A DNA stretch of 64,000 bases from positions 129,627 through 193,626 of the forward strand of contig NZ_LGED01000194.1 in the NCBI RefSeq assembly GCF_001280085.1, given 5' to 3'. Both the position numbers and the translations under genes were made by a program. Position 1 is the stretch's first letter. Each line of letters opens with the position of its first letter. Under the pieces are notes generated by a model. It had not been told where the DNA came from, did not search any database, and saw only the letters and a list, made by a program, of their open reading frames with translations. This document shows positions 51,866-60,238 of the stretch, one piece after another. This DNA is from Saccharothrix sp. NRRL B-16348 (lineage in GTDB: Bacteria > Actinomycetota > Actinomycetes > Mycobacteriales > Pseudonocardiaceae).

Positions 51866-53086
51866 TTGACCACCACGCTGATCGTCATCGCGGTCCTGGT
51901 GCTGTTCGTGCTGATAGTCATGGTGAAGTCGGTGCTGGTGATCCCGCAGGCCACGGCCGCGGTGATCGAGCGGCTGGGCCGGTACCGCACGACCGCCGCG
52001 CCGGGGTTGAACATCCTGGTGCCGTTCTTCGACCGGGTGCGGGCGCGGATCGACCTGCGCGAGCAGGTGGTGTCGTTCCCGCCGCAGCCGGTGATCACCC
52101 GGGACAACCTGACGGTGTCGATCGACACCGTCGTCTACTTCCAGGTGACCGATCCGCGGGCGGCGGTGTACGAGATCTCGAACTACATCGTGGGTGTGGA
52201 GCAGCTGGCGACCACGACGCTGCGCAACCTGGTGGGCGGGATGAGCCTGGAGGAGACGCTGACCTCCCGTGACCAGATCAACAACCAGTTGCGCGGTGTG
52301 CTGGACGAGGCGACGGGCCGGTGGGGCATCCGGGTGGCGCGGGTGGAGTTGAAGGCGGTCGACCCGCCGCCGTCGATCCGGGACTCGATGGAGAAGCAGA
52401 TGCGCGCGGACCGGGAGAAGCGCGCGATGATCCTCAACGCGGAGGGCCAGCGGGAAGCGGCGATCAAGTCCGCGGAGGGTCAGAAGCAGGCGCAGATCCT
52501 GTCGGCGGAGGGCGCGAAGCAGGCGGCGATCCTGACCGCGGAGGCCGAGCGGCAGGCGGCGATCCTGCGGGCGCAGGGCGAGCGGGCGGCCCGGTACCTG
52601 CAGGCGCAGGGTCAGGCGAAGGCGATCGAGAAGGTGTTCGCGGCGATCAAGGCGGGCAGGCCGACGCCGGAGGTGCTGGCCTACCAGTACCTGCAGACGT
52701 TGCCGCAGATGGCGCAGGGCGACGCGAACAAGGTGTGGCTGGTGCCGTCGGACTACGGCAAGGCGCTGGAGGGTTTCGCGAAGATGCTGGGCGCGCCGGG
52801 CGAGGACGGCGTGTTCCGCTACGAGCCGCCCGCCTACGAGAAGCCGGTGTCGTCGGCGCCGGAGGAGGACGACCCGTCGGTGGCGGACTGGTTCGACACG
52901 GCGCCGGACCCGGCGGTGGCCGAGGCGGTGCGGGCGGCGGAGGCGGTGGCGCGCAAGGAGGTGCCGGGTCCGTTGGAGCACAGCCCGGTCGAGCGCGGGG
53001 TGGAGCGCGGCACGTTGGGGTCGGGGCCGGTGGCGCGTGAGGTGGGCGGCGGGGAGTCGGAGCCGCCGCGTTCGCTGCACGAGTGA
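51866..53086 (+). CDS. SPFH/band-7 protein (stomatin/flotillin-like, QmcA type)
   Basis: 406 aa. One N-terminal anchor (about 4-26), PHB/band-7 domain (about 27-200, IPQATAAVIERLGRYRTTAAPGLN, with LRNLVGGMSLEETLTSR), then a coiled-coil with repeated AEGQxQAxI units (about 200-270) and an acidic disordered tail. Organises membrane domains with NfeD. TTG start 16 nt after the nfeD stop, preceded by GGAGG/GGGAG; no better in-frame start exists before the anchor. Confidence 0.9.
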   Translation: MTTTLIVIAVLVLFVLIVMVKSVLVIPQATAAVIERLGRYRTTAAPGLNILVPFFDRVRARIDLREQVVSFPPQPVITRDNLTVSIDTVVYFQVTDPRAAVYEISNYIVGVEQLATTTLRNLVGGMSLEETLTSRDQINNQLRGVLDEATGRWGIRVARVELKAVDPPPSIRDSMEKQMRADREKRAMILNAEGQREAAIKSAEGQKQAQILSAEGAKQAAILTAEAERQAAILRAQGERAARYLQAQGQAKAIEKVFAAIKAGRPTPEVLAYQYLQTLPQMAQGDANKVWLVPSDYGKALEGFAKMLGAPGEDGVFRYEPPAYEKPVSSAPEEDDPSVADWFDTAPDPAVAEAVRAAEAVARKEVPGPLEHSPVERGVERGTLGSGPVAREVGGGESEPPRSLHE

Positions 53087-53198
53087 CGCCCGGTTGGTGA
53101 TCTTGGACGCAGTGGTGGGGCGTCGGCGGTGGTCGCCGGCGCCCCTTTCGCGTGGTCGGGGCGGGTGATCGCGTCGGCGGGCGTCCGGGCGGGGGCTC

Positions 53199-54206
53199 GT
53201 GGGGCGGGTCGGTGTGCGGTTGGATGTCGCGGTGGACGCTTTACCGGGTCGTGCGGCGGCCGCGCTGGCCCGTGTGGACGTGCCGTGGTCGGTGCGGTGG
53301 GACGAGTTGGCGTCGGTGGTGGCGGAGCTGTCGGCGTTGGTGCGGGGTGGGCCGGGCGCGCGGGTGGTGGCGCGGGAGTTGGCCGAGGTGCTGGTGGGCG
53401 CGACGCAGGGCGGTGCGCAGCGGGCGGCGTTGGCCGGGTTGGTGGACCGGGTGTTGGACCTGCACGCGGTGGCGTGCGCGGGCGAGCCGGCCGTGGACGG
53501 TCGGGAGTTGGCGGCGTGGTTGTTGTGGTTGCAGACGGGGTTCGCCGAGCCGCCGGAGGTGCGGTTGGCGGCGTACGCGTCGGCGTTGGGCGAGGACGGG
53601 CTGGAGCGCTACCGGGCTGAGGCGGTGGCGCGGTTCGAGCGGTTGCCGGTGATCGGGTTCGGGGAGACCGGGCGGTACGACCGGGAGCGGTGGGCGTTGC
53701 TGCGGGTGATGGAGGAGTTGGCCGAGCACACCGGTGACGTGGACCTGCAGGTGTTGGTGCTGTCGCGGGACCTGTCGTCGGGGTGGCACTACCTGCAGGT
53801 GGCGACGGTGTTGCGGGACGCGGGCCGGTCGGCGGAGGCGGTGGCGTGGGTGGAGCGGGGTCTGGTGGCGACGGGCGGTCGTGGCGCGGCGACCCGGCTG
53901 GTGGACCTGGGTGTGGACGAGTGCCTGCGCGCGGGGTGGGTGCGGCGGGCGGTGGGGTTGCGGCGGCGGGCGTTCCTGGCGCACCCGACGTGGGAGTCCT
54001 ACGCGCGGTTGCGGGCGGTGGCGTCGGCGTCGGGTGCGTGGCCGTCGGTGCGCGAGGAGGTGCTCGGGCAGGTGGCGTGGGGTGCGGACGACGTGCTGCG
54101 GCAGGTGGTGGAGGCGGAGTCGGCCGCGGTGTCGGGTGGCCCGGTGCCGGAGTGGTTGCGGCGGTTGCGGGCGGAACTGGAGCTGCGGGAGCGTTCCGAG
54201 CGTTGA
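53199..54206 (+). CDS. DUF6880-like helical protein with a TTA codon
   Basis: 335 aa, all-helical with TPR-like turns (GRSAEAVAWVERGL) resembling the C-terminal part of SWIM zinc-finger proteins (DUF6880), but the SWIM finger is absent. Function unknown. GTG start with GGGGG at 5 nt; an in-frame GTG at 53214 is possible. Codon 15 is TTA (53241-53243), a second candidate for bldA-type control in this window. Three related GTTCCGA elements follow its 3' end. Confidence 0.7.
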   Translation: MGRVGVRLDVAVDALPGRAAAALARVDVPWSVRWDELASVVAELSALVRGGPGARVVARELAEVLVGATQGGAQRAALAGLVDRVLDLHAVACAGEPAVDGRELAAWLLWLQTGFAEPPEVRLAAYASALGEDGLERYRAEAVARFERLPVIGFGETGRYDRERWALLRVMEELAEHTGDVDLQVLVLSRDLSSGWHYLQVATVLRDAGRSAEAVAWVERGLVATGGRGAATRLVDLGVDECLRAGWVRRAVGLRRRAFLAHPTWESYARLRAVASASGAWPSVREEVLGQVAWGADDVLRQVVEAESAAVSGGPVPEWLRRLRAELELRERSER

Positions 54207-54254
54207 ATTCACGCGTTCCGACCGTAGGACACGGTCGTTCCGAACGTAGGACAC
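54193..54254 (+). repeat. Three 22-bp-spaced GTTCCGA(G/C/A)CGT repeats
   Basis: GTTCCGAGCGT at 54193, then GTTCCGACCGTAGGACAC (54215-54232) and GTTCCGAACGTAGGACAC (54237-54254), the last two 17/18 identical. The first unit lies in the end of the coding region. The stretch ATTCACGCGTTC beside them also occurs at 59445-59456, so it may belong to a dispersed intergenic repeat family of this genome. Confidence 0.65.
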
Positions 54255-54282
54255 GCGCGTTGCGGAGGTGGGGCGCGCGGGG

Positions 54283-55662
54283 TCAGGGGTAGGCGGGTGG
54301 GCGGCGGTCGGTCCAGGGGCGGGCGCGTTCGAGTTGGCCCGCGGCGGTGAGGATGGTGCGTTCGTCGCCGGTGGTGGCGACGAGGTGCACGGCCAGGGGC
54401 AGGCCGGTGCGGGTGTGGCCGGCGGGGACGGCGGCGGCGGGGTTGCCGGTGATGTTCCACAGGGGCAGGAACGTGGTCATGCGGGCGGCGGCGAGCAGTG
54501 CGGCGAGGGTGGGTCGGCGGTTCCACTCGCCGACGCGCAGCGGCGGCCGGGTGAGCACGGGGGTGAGCAGCAGGTCGTGGTCGTCGAAGAGCCGGTTGGC
54601 GTGCTCGGTCAGCTTCGCGGTCTGGGCGAGGGCGGCGCGCACGGCGGGCGCGGGCAGGGAGCGGCCGAGGGCGGCGACGGCGCGGGTGCGGGCGTCGAGC
54701 CGGTCGGGTCGGTCCAGGGCCCGCTCGGTGGTGGCGGCGCTGTGCAGGTAGCGGGCGGCGAGGACGGCGGGTCCGGCGACGTCGTGCAGGTTGTCGGGGT
54801 CGACGCGGGTGACGTCGTGGCCGAGGTCGGCGAGCAGGCCGGCGGTGTCGAGGACGGCGTCGCGGACTTCGGGGTCGACGGGGATGCCGCGGCCCCAGGT
54901 GCGCAGGGACACGGCGACGCGCAGGGTCCGGGTGGCGGTGACGGCGGCGGTGTGGTCGCCGCCGGGCGCGAGGACGTCGAGGAGCAGGGCGGCGTCGGCG
55001 ACGTGGCGGGTGATGGGTCCGGCGGCGACCAGGCCGTCCCAGACGTCGCGGTCGGGGGTGAGGGGCACGTGGTCGCGTTGCGGTTTGAGGCCGAACAGGC
55101 CGGTGCAGGCCGCCGGGATGCGGATCGAGCCCGCGCCGTCGGTGCCGATGGCGGCGCCGACGAGACCGGCGGCGACGGCGGCGGCCGATCCGCCGCTGGA
55201 CCCGCCGGGCGAGTGGTCGGCCGACCAGGGGTTGCGGGTGGCGCCGGCCCAGGTGGACTCGGTGTAGGGCCACAGGCCGAGTTCGGGCATGCGGGTGCGG
55301 CCGACGATGACGGCGCCGGCGTCGCGCAGGCGGCGGACGATCTCGGAGTCGGCGGGCGCGGTGGTGTCGACGGCGGCGGTGCCCTTGGTGGTGGGCAGGC
55401 CGGCGATGGCGAGGTCTTCCTTGACCGCGACGGGCACGCCGAGCAGGGGCGCGTCCTCGCCGCGGGCGAGGCGGGCGTCGGCGTGGTCGGCGTCGGCGAG
55501 GGCGCGGTCGGTGAACACGAGCCGGAACGCGTTGAGGCTCCGGTCGTGCCGGTCGATGCGGCGCAGGCACTCGGCGACGAGGGCGCGTGAGGTGAGCGCG
55601 CCGGATCGCAGCAGTTCGGCCTGTCGGGCGGCGCCCGCGAAGCACGCGTCGGTCAGGTCCAT
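54283..55662 (-). CDS. Amidase-signature hydrolase
   Basis: 459 aa. Ser-cisSer-Lys triad of the amidase signature family: Lys in GVPVAVKEDL, cis-Ser in SPGGSSGGSAAAVAAG and nucleophile Ser in GTDGAGSIRIPAA. Near relatives include 6-aminohexanoate-cyclic-dimer hydrolase and fatty-amide amidases; substrate unknown. ATG start with TAGAGT 7 nt upstream, so probably leaderless. Confidence 0.9.
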   Translation of the reverse strand: MDLTDACFAGAARQAELLRSGALTSRALVAECLRRIDRHDRSLNAFRLVFTDRALADADHADARLARGEDAPLLGVPVAVKEDLAIAGLPTTKGTAAVDTTAPADSEIVRRLRDAGAVIVGRTRMPELGLWPYTESTWAGATRNPWSADHSPGGSSGGSAAAVAAGLVGAAIGTDGAGSIRIPAACTGLFGLKPQRDHVPLTPDRDVWDGLVAAGPITRHVADAALLLDVLAPGGDHTAAVTATRTLRVAVSLRTWGRGIPVDPEVRDAVLDTAGLLADLGHDVTRVDPDNLHDVAGPAVLAARYLHSAATTERALDRPDRLDARTRAVAALGRSLPAPAVRAALAQTAKLTEHANRLFDDHDLLLTPVLTRPPLRVGEWNRRPTLAALLAAARMTTFLPLWNITGNPAAAVPAGHTRTGLPLAVHLVATTGDERTILTAAGQLERARPWTDRRPPAYP

Positions 55663-55669
55663 AAGGCGG

Positions 55670-55675
55670 ACTCTA
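55670..55675 (-). promoter_or_regulatory. Putative -10 box, leaderless amidase transcript
   Basis: TAGAGT on the minus strand, 7 nt before the ATG at 55662. Confidence 0.5.
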
Positions 55676-55698
55676 GGGCAGGCACGGGCGTGGGTGGA

Positions 55699-56073
55699 TC
55701 AGGCCGCCGGGGTGATCGGGTCGTGCCGCCGGCGGTGTCGCAGGCCGCGGTGCACGAGCAGCGCGATGAGCAGCAGCGGCCACGGGAACGGCAGGGGTGA
55801 GGCGATCCAGGCGACGGCGAGCACCAGCAGCACGATCGGCAGCACGGGTGGCCGGTGTCGCGCGGGCGGGGTGGCCGGTGGTGGCGGCGCGGGCAGGTCG
55901 GCGGTGAGGGCGGCGAGGTCGTGGTGGTGGACGGCGGCGTAGGCGGCGGCGATGCGCTCGTCGGCTTCGGCGAGGGTGAGGCGGCCTTCGCCGACGGCGT
56001 CGCGCAGCCGGGCGGCGGTGTGCTCGCGGTCGGTGTCGGAGGCGCGGTGGGCCGGGGTGCTGGTCGGTTCCAT
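55699..56073 (-). CDS. DUF1707 membrane protein
   Basis: 124 aa. DUF1707/SHOCT-like start (ASDTDREHTAARLRDAVGEGRLTLAEADERIAAAYAA), then a proline-rich linker and one or two membrane spans (VLPIVLLVLAVAWIA, FPWPLLLIALLVH) and a basic tail. Small membrane-associated protein of unknown role, common in actinobacteria. Divergent from the pentapeptide gene. Confidence 0.85.
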   Translation of the reverse strand: MEPTSTPAHRASDTDREHTAARLRDAVGEGRLTLAEADERIAAAYAAVHHHDLAALTADLPAPPPPATPPARHRPPVLPIVLLVLAVAWIASPLPFPWPLLLIALLVHRGLRHRRRHDPITPAA

Positions 56074-56132
56074 GCCTTCGATGCTCCGTGTGGGCGAGCG
56101 TCTCGGCGTCGGCCACGAAGCGGTGACGGGAA

Positions 56133-56150
56133 GTACGTCCGTCGACGTAC
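56133..56150. promoter_or_regulatory. Palindrome in the DUF1707/pentapeptide divergent gap
   Basis: GTACGT (56133-56138), 6-nt centre, ACGTAC (56145-56150). Short arms but centred in an 88-nt divergent region; a possible operator. Confidence 0.4.
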
Positions 56151-56161
56151 GCGGGACGGGC

Positions 56162-57058
56162 ATGATCGGGGGTATGTCGTCGTGGCTGGTGCCGTTGGCG
56201 GTGGCGTTGGTCATCGTCTGGATTGGCGTGCGCCATGCGCGCGCGTCGCGTTCGGAGACGTTGTTGGACGAGCACGCGCGGCGGCGGGTGGGGCCGGACG
56301 CGGGTGCGGCCCCGGCTCCGGTGTCGGTGTGGCGTGAGGCGAACCGGCTGTTCCGGGCCGGTGAGGAGGAGGGGTTGCTGCTGTTGGCCGAGATCGGCCG
56401 GCAGGTGCCGCGGCGGCGGCAGGCGGTGGTGACGTCGTGGTTGGCGGCGTTGCGCGGCGGGGTGAGCCTGGGGTTGGACGCGCCGTGGCGCACGGCGGTG
56501 CAGCGGGAGCTGGTGTCGCACCTGCGGCCGGGCGCGGATTTCTGGCCGGGGATGGACGTGGTGGCGCCGGGGGCGATCCTGGTGGACTTCGACCTGTCGG
56601 GGTGCCGGGTGAACCGGGTGGACCTGATGGGCGCGGTGTTCCTGGGTGACGCGCGGTTCGAGGCGATGACGGTGACGGGTGACGCGAACTTCGCGGGCGC
56701 CCGGTTCCTGCGGCACGCGGTGTTCACCGACGCGTTGTTCGCGCGGTCGGTGTCGTTCGGGTTGGCGGTGTTCGCCGGGAACGTGTCGTTGCGGGCGGCG
56801 CAGGTGGCCGACCAGCTGGTGTTCGCGCGGGCGAAGGTGTCGGGTCGGGCGGACCTGCGGCGGGCCGAGGTGTCGGGTCGGGCGGATTTCCGGCACGTGA
56901 GGTTCGGCGGTCGGGCGTTGTTCGGTGACGTGGTGTTCCACCAGGACGCGTGGTTCCGGCACGCGTGGTTCCGCGGTCGGACGGACGTGGGGTCGGCGTT
57001 GATCGGCGAGGCGGCGGAGTTCGGCAACGCCCGTTTCGGTCGCCGCGTCATGCACTGA
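56162..57058 (+). CDS. Membrane-anchored pentapeptide-repeat protein
   Basis: 298 aa. One N-terminal membrane span (about residues 8-24), then a spacer and from ~150 to the end an array of pentapeptide-like repeats with F/L in the middle position (AVFLGDARF, GDANFAGARFLRHAVF, FRGRTDV), giving a beta-helix. Pentapeptide proteins can mimic DNA or scaffold membrane assemblies; the anchor favours a membrane role. ATG at 56162 chosen for GGGA 5 nt upstream; one at 56174 is possible. Confidence 0.8.
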   Translation: MIGGMSSWLVPLAVALVIVWIGVRHARASRSETLLDEHARRRVGPDAGAAPAPVSVWREANRLFRAGEEEGLLLLAEIGRQVPRRRQAVVTSWLAALRGGVSLGLDAPWRTAVQRELVSHLRPGADFWPGMDVVAPGAILVDFDLSGCRVNRVDLMGAVFLGDARFEAMTVTGDANFAGARFLRHAVFTDALFARSVSFGLAVFAGNVSLRAAQVADQLVFARAKVSGRADLRRAEVSGRADFRHVRFGGRALFGDVVFHQDAWFRHAWFRGRTDVGSALIGEAAEFGNARFGRRVMH

Positions 57059-57218
57059 CCGCGCCGACGGGAACCGCGCCGGTCGTGTCGACGGGGTGCG
57101 GCCGGTTCGCGGGGACGCGCGGGCCGGCCACGAGGTGGGCCGGTCGGGTGGAGTCCGCCGGGCGCGCTCGGGCGGGCAGCCTCGCGGTGGGCCGGCCGGT
57201 CGTGCGGTGGCGGGTGGG

Positions 57219-57731
57219 TCAGGCGGTGCGCGTGCGGTGGTCGGCGACGTGGACGCGGTTGGCGCAGCGGGTGGTGCAGAAGCGGCGGCGGCCGTTGCGG
57301 GAGGTGTCGACGTAGACGGTGTGGCAGCCGGGGCGTGCGCAGCGGCCGAGGCGGCCGGGGTCGTCGCAGACGGCGTTGGCGAGGCCGGCGGCGGTGAAGG
57401 CGCGGACGCGCTGCGGTGTGGGCGCGTGTTCGGGGGCGTAGTGCAGGTGGGGTGGTCGGTCGTCGTGGGTGGAGATGTAGGGCTTGGCGGCGGCTTCGGC
57501 GAGCAGGTCGTTGACCAGCGCGATCTGCTCGGGGGTGTGGTCGAAGACGGGTGAGAGCCGGGCGGCCCAGGCGGTGAGTTCGCGGGCCTGGTCGTCGTCG
57601 AGGTCGCCGAGGGGTTTGTAGCCGTGCTCGCGCAGCAGGTCGAGCAGGTCGGCGGCGGTGCTGCGGGGGTCGGCGTTGACCAGGGCGGCGGCGAGTTCCG
57701 CTGCCGCGCCGCCGTAAGGGTTGAAATGCAC
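57219..57731 (-). CDS. CGNR zinc-finger (ABATE) regulator
   Basis: 170 aa. N-terminal ABATE domain (helical, ligand-binding, with NADPRSTAADLLDLL) and C-terminal CGNR finger: CARPGCHTVYVDTSRNGRRRFC ... CANRVHV, where the usual CGNR reads CANR. CGNR proteins are stress-linked transcription factors. Divergent from the small zinc-ribbon ORF. Confidence 0.9.
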   Translation of the reverse strand: MHFNPYGGAAAELAAALVNADPRSTAADLLDLLREHGYKPLGDLDDDQARELTAWAARLSPVFDHTPEQIALVNDLLAEAAAKPYISTHDDRPPHLHYAPEHAPTPQRVRAFTAAGLANAVCDDPGRLGRCARPGCHTVYVDTSRNGRRRFCTTRCANRVHVADHRTRTA

Positions 57732-57756
57732 TGAACCATGACATCACGCTGGTGGG

Positions 57757-57933
57757 GTGAACACCAGATGCCCTTGTTGCGGGTGGCCCAGTGCCGAGCG
57801 TGTGTACCCGGTTTCGTCGCACGGCGCGGTGGACTACGTGCGGTGCGTGTGCGGGGTGTGGTTGGTGGTGGAGGCGGGTCGGGTGGTGGCGACGGCGGGC
57901 CGGCCACGATCGGCTAGTGTCCCGTCCCCGTGA
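57757..57933 (+). CDS. 58-aa zinc-ribbon protein overlapping a TetR gene
   Basis: Begins VNTRCPCCGWPS and continues to YVRCVCGVW, giving two CxxC/CxC knuckles of a zinc ribbon, then a short basic tail. The GTG stop overlaps the TetR GTG as GTGA, so the two genes are translationally coupled, which strongly favours a real gene despite its size. Ribosome site is weak (GGTGGG). It may be an accessory of the regulator or an independent nucleic-acid-binding mini-protein. Confidence 0.65.
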   Translation: MNTRCPCCGWPSAERVYPVSSHGAVDYVRCVCGVWLVVEAGRVVATAGRPRSASVPSP

Positions 57934-58604
57934 CGAGCCGTCGGGACCTGCTGTGCGACTGTGCGATCTCGGTGTTGGCGGCGGAGGGCGGTCGTGGTCT
58001 GACGCACCGCGCGGTGGACCGGGCGGCGGGCGTGCCGGAGGGCACGACGAAGAACTACTTCCCGTCGCGGGACGCGTTGCTGGGCGCGGCGGCGGACCGG
58101 ATGACGGCGTTGCACGCGGCGGCGGTGCGCCGGTTGCGGGAGACGACGCCGGACGGGATCTCGCCGGCGGAGGTGGCGGAGCTGTACCCGGCGTTGCTGC
58201 GGCGCGCGGTGGCGGACGACCCGACGCAGCTGTTGGCGATGGTGGAGCTGTACCTGGAGGCGGTGCGCCGGCCGGGGGTGCGGGCGGCGTTGGGTCGGAT
58301 GGCGGTGTCGAACGCGCGGGCGGGCGCGGGCCTGCACGCGGCGGCGGGGTTGCCGAGCACGGCGCGGGACGCGGGGTTGTTGGACGCGTACTTCCTGGGT
58401 GTGGCGGTGTCGTTGCTGGCGTTGCCGGCGGAGGCGTTGCGGGCGGTGGGCCTGGACGACGCGTACGCGGTGGGGTTGGGGCTGTTCCGGGCGGCGGTGC
58501 CGGGCAGGTCAGCCGACGGGGACGAGCCGGCGCACGGCGGTGGCGACGAGTCCGGTGGCCGGGGTGGGGGCCGCGCCGCAACTGGCGGGCCGGGCGGCCG
58601 GTAG
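57930..58604 (+). CDS. TetR/AcrR-family regulator
   Basis: 224 aa. HTH in residues 1-50 (LTHRAVDRAAGVPEGTTKNYFPSRDALLGA), helical effector domain after. The C-terminal ~30 residues are Gly/Asp-rich and probably disordered. The final 96 nt overlap the convergent sucrase-ferredoxin gene. No operator recognised near it; target unknown. Confidence 0.85.
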   Translation: MTSRRDLLCDCAISVLAAEGGRGLTHRAVDRAAGVPEGTTKNYFPSRDALLGAAADRMTALHAAAVRRLRETTPDGISPAEVAELYPALLRRAVADDPTQLLAMVELYLEAVRRPGVRAALGRMAVSNARAGAGLHAAAGLPSTARDAGLLDAYFLGVAVSLLALPAEALRAVGLDDAYAVGLGLFRAAVPGRSADGDEPAHGGGDESGGRGGGRAATGGPGGR

Positions 58605-59396
58605 GTCGCGGGGTTCGACGGTGACGTGCCAGGCGCTGCCGTCGGCGTGGTGGACGGTGTCGCCGTGCACGGTGAGCACGTCGCGGTGTTCGCCGGTGAG
58701 GTCGCGGACGGCGAGTTCGGCGACCTGGCCGTGCGGCGCGTGGGTGGAGCGGCCCCGGCAGCGGTCGGTGACGACGTGGCCGCGGTCGGCGTGGTCGAGC
58801 AGCCGGGCGGCGAAGTCGGTGTCGAGGCGGCCGTAGGTGTAGCCGGTGGGCAGCAGCACGCCGGTGGGCGCGAAGCGGTGGCCGCCGGTGTGGGTGCACT
58901 CCCAGACGGTGTCGGGCCGGGTGGCGGCGAGGGCTTCGGCGAGGGGACGGCCGCGCAGGGCGCAGCACACGTCGCGGCGGCTGTTGGCGCACACCAGCAG
59001 CAGCGGCCCGGTGACGGGTTCGCCGAGGCCGGCGGGAACGCCTGCGGCGAGGGCGGCGAAGTCGAGGTCGAGCAGGGCGGCGGGGTCGGCGAGGTCGGTC
59101 CGTTCCAGCCACGGCCGGCCGGGGGTGGTGGCGGCGAGGTAGACGCGGCGGGGCGCGTCGTGGTGGGTGTCGGCGTGGCGTCCGGGGCGGCGGATGAGCA
59201 GGACGCGGACACCGGTGTCGGCGGCGCGGCGGGCGAGTTCGGCGCCGAGCGCGGGGTCGAGCCTGCTCTGGGTGAGGGCGTCGCGTCCCCAGGGCCCGGG
59301 TTGTTCGAGGCAGATCCAGGCGGCGGCGGTCGCGGCGGTGCCCGCCTGGGGTTCCTCGAGGTCCGCGGAGATCGCGGCGCAACGCGGCTCGGTCAC
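58509..59396 (-). CDS. Sucrase/ferredoxin-like family protein
   Basis: 295 aa, PF06999 family, which combines thioredoxin-like [2Fe-2S] ferredoxin halves. Cys/His sites: CANSRRDVCCALRG and WECTHTGGHRFAPT as in the family, with WICLEQPGPWGRDALTQS near the start. Function in bacteria unknown; likely a redox protein. GTG start with GAGGAC upstream. Overlaps the TetR gene's 3' end by 96 nt. Confidence 0.8.
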   Translation of the reverse strand: MTEPRCAAISADLEEPQAGTAATAAAWICLEQPGPWGRDALTQSRLDPALGAELARRAADTGVRVLLIRRPGRHADTHHDAPRRVYLAATTPGRPWLERTDLADPAALLDLDFAALAAGVPAGLGEPVTGPLLLVCANSRRDVCCALRGRPLAEALAATRPDTVWECTHTGGHRFAPTGVLLPTGYTYGRLDTDFAARLLDHADRGHVVTDRCRGRSTHAPHGQVAELAVRDLTGEHRDVLTVHGDTVHHADGSAWHVTVEPRDLPAARPASCGAAPTPATGLVATAVRRLVPVG

Positions 59397-59526
59397 GTCC
59401 TCAGGGTGCCCTGGCGCGACCGTTCGAGTGACACCGGGGTGCGGATTCACGCGTTCGGGCGGCTTGTGGTCGCTGTGCGTGGGCGGTGTTCGCGGCGGGT
59501 GGACGCCGTCCGGGCCGGTGGGGACG

Positions 59527-59532
59527 TAGGTT
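59527..59532 (+). promoter_or_regulatory. Putative -10 box, leaderless hydrolase transcript
   Basis: TAGGTT, 7 nt before the ATG at 59540; no ribosome site. Confidence 0.5.
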
Positions 59533-59539
59533 CGGGGTC

Positions 59540-60238
59540 ATGATGATCACGGGTGAGGCGGCGGGTGTGCGGTTCGTGGCGGCGCCGCCGGCGGCGGGCG
59601 GTCGGCGGTTGGTGGTCGTGTGGCACCTGTTGGGCGAGCCGGGGACGCCGGAGGCGATGGCCGAGGCGCTGCCGTTGACGGGGGTGGACGCGTGGCGGCT
59701 GTACGCGGCGCTGCCCGCGTGGGGCGAGGGCCCCGATCCGGTGGTCGGCGGGTACGTGCCGATGGTGGCGGCGGCCGTGGCCGCGATGCCCGCGCTGGTC
59801 GCGGCGGCGCGGGAGCAGTTCGGGTGCGACGACGGCCCGGTGGACCTGGTGGGCGGTTCGGCGGGCGGGCACATCTCGTTGACGACGGCGGTGCGGCGCG
59901 TGGTGCCGGTGCGGCGGGTGGCGGTGGTGAACCCGGCCGTGCGGGTGGAGGCGGTGGTGGAGGCGTCGATCGCGATGGGCGCCCTCGACTCCTACACGTG
60001 GACGGACGCCGCACGGGCGGCGGTGGAGCCGTGGGACGTGCTCCCGCGGGCGGCCGAGCTGGACGTGCCGCTGCTGGTGGTGCGGGGCGAGCAGGAGTAC
60101 CCGGCGTTCCGGCCGGTGCAGGCGGCGTTGTGCGCGGCGGCGCCGGACGCGCGACTGGTGGACGTGCCGGGGTTGGCGCACATGCTGGTGACGGCGCAGG
60201 ACGTGGTGGACGTGGAGGTGACCGCGTGGCTGGCCTGA
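59540..60238 (+). CDS. Alpha/beta hydrolase
   Basis: 232 aa. Nucleophile elbow VDLVGGSAGGHISL, then a late Asp/His in a shortened cap-free fold (VPGLAHML). Substrate unknown. Its last 13 nt overlap the SDR start, so the two are an operon. Similar small hydrolases often act on acyl esters. Confidence 0.8.
   Translation: MMITGEAAGVRFVAAPPAAGGRRLVVVWHLLGEPGTPEAMAEALPLTGVDAWRLYAALPAWGEGPDPVVGGYVPMVAAAVAAMPALVAAAREQFGCDDGPVDLVGGSAGGHISLTTAVRRVVPVRRVAVVNPAVRVEAVVEASIAMGALDSYTWTDAARAAVEPWDVLPRAAELDVPLLVVRGEQEYPAFRPVQAALCAAAPDARLVDVPGLAHMLVTAQDVVDVEVTAWLA

Noticed and set aside
55699..59382. 1227-codon minus frame covering the CGNR and pentapeptide region
   Set aside because: Only the last 124 codons (DUF1707) make a plausible protein; the rest is Arg/Pro shadow of other genes.
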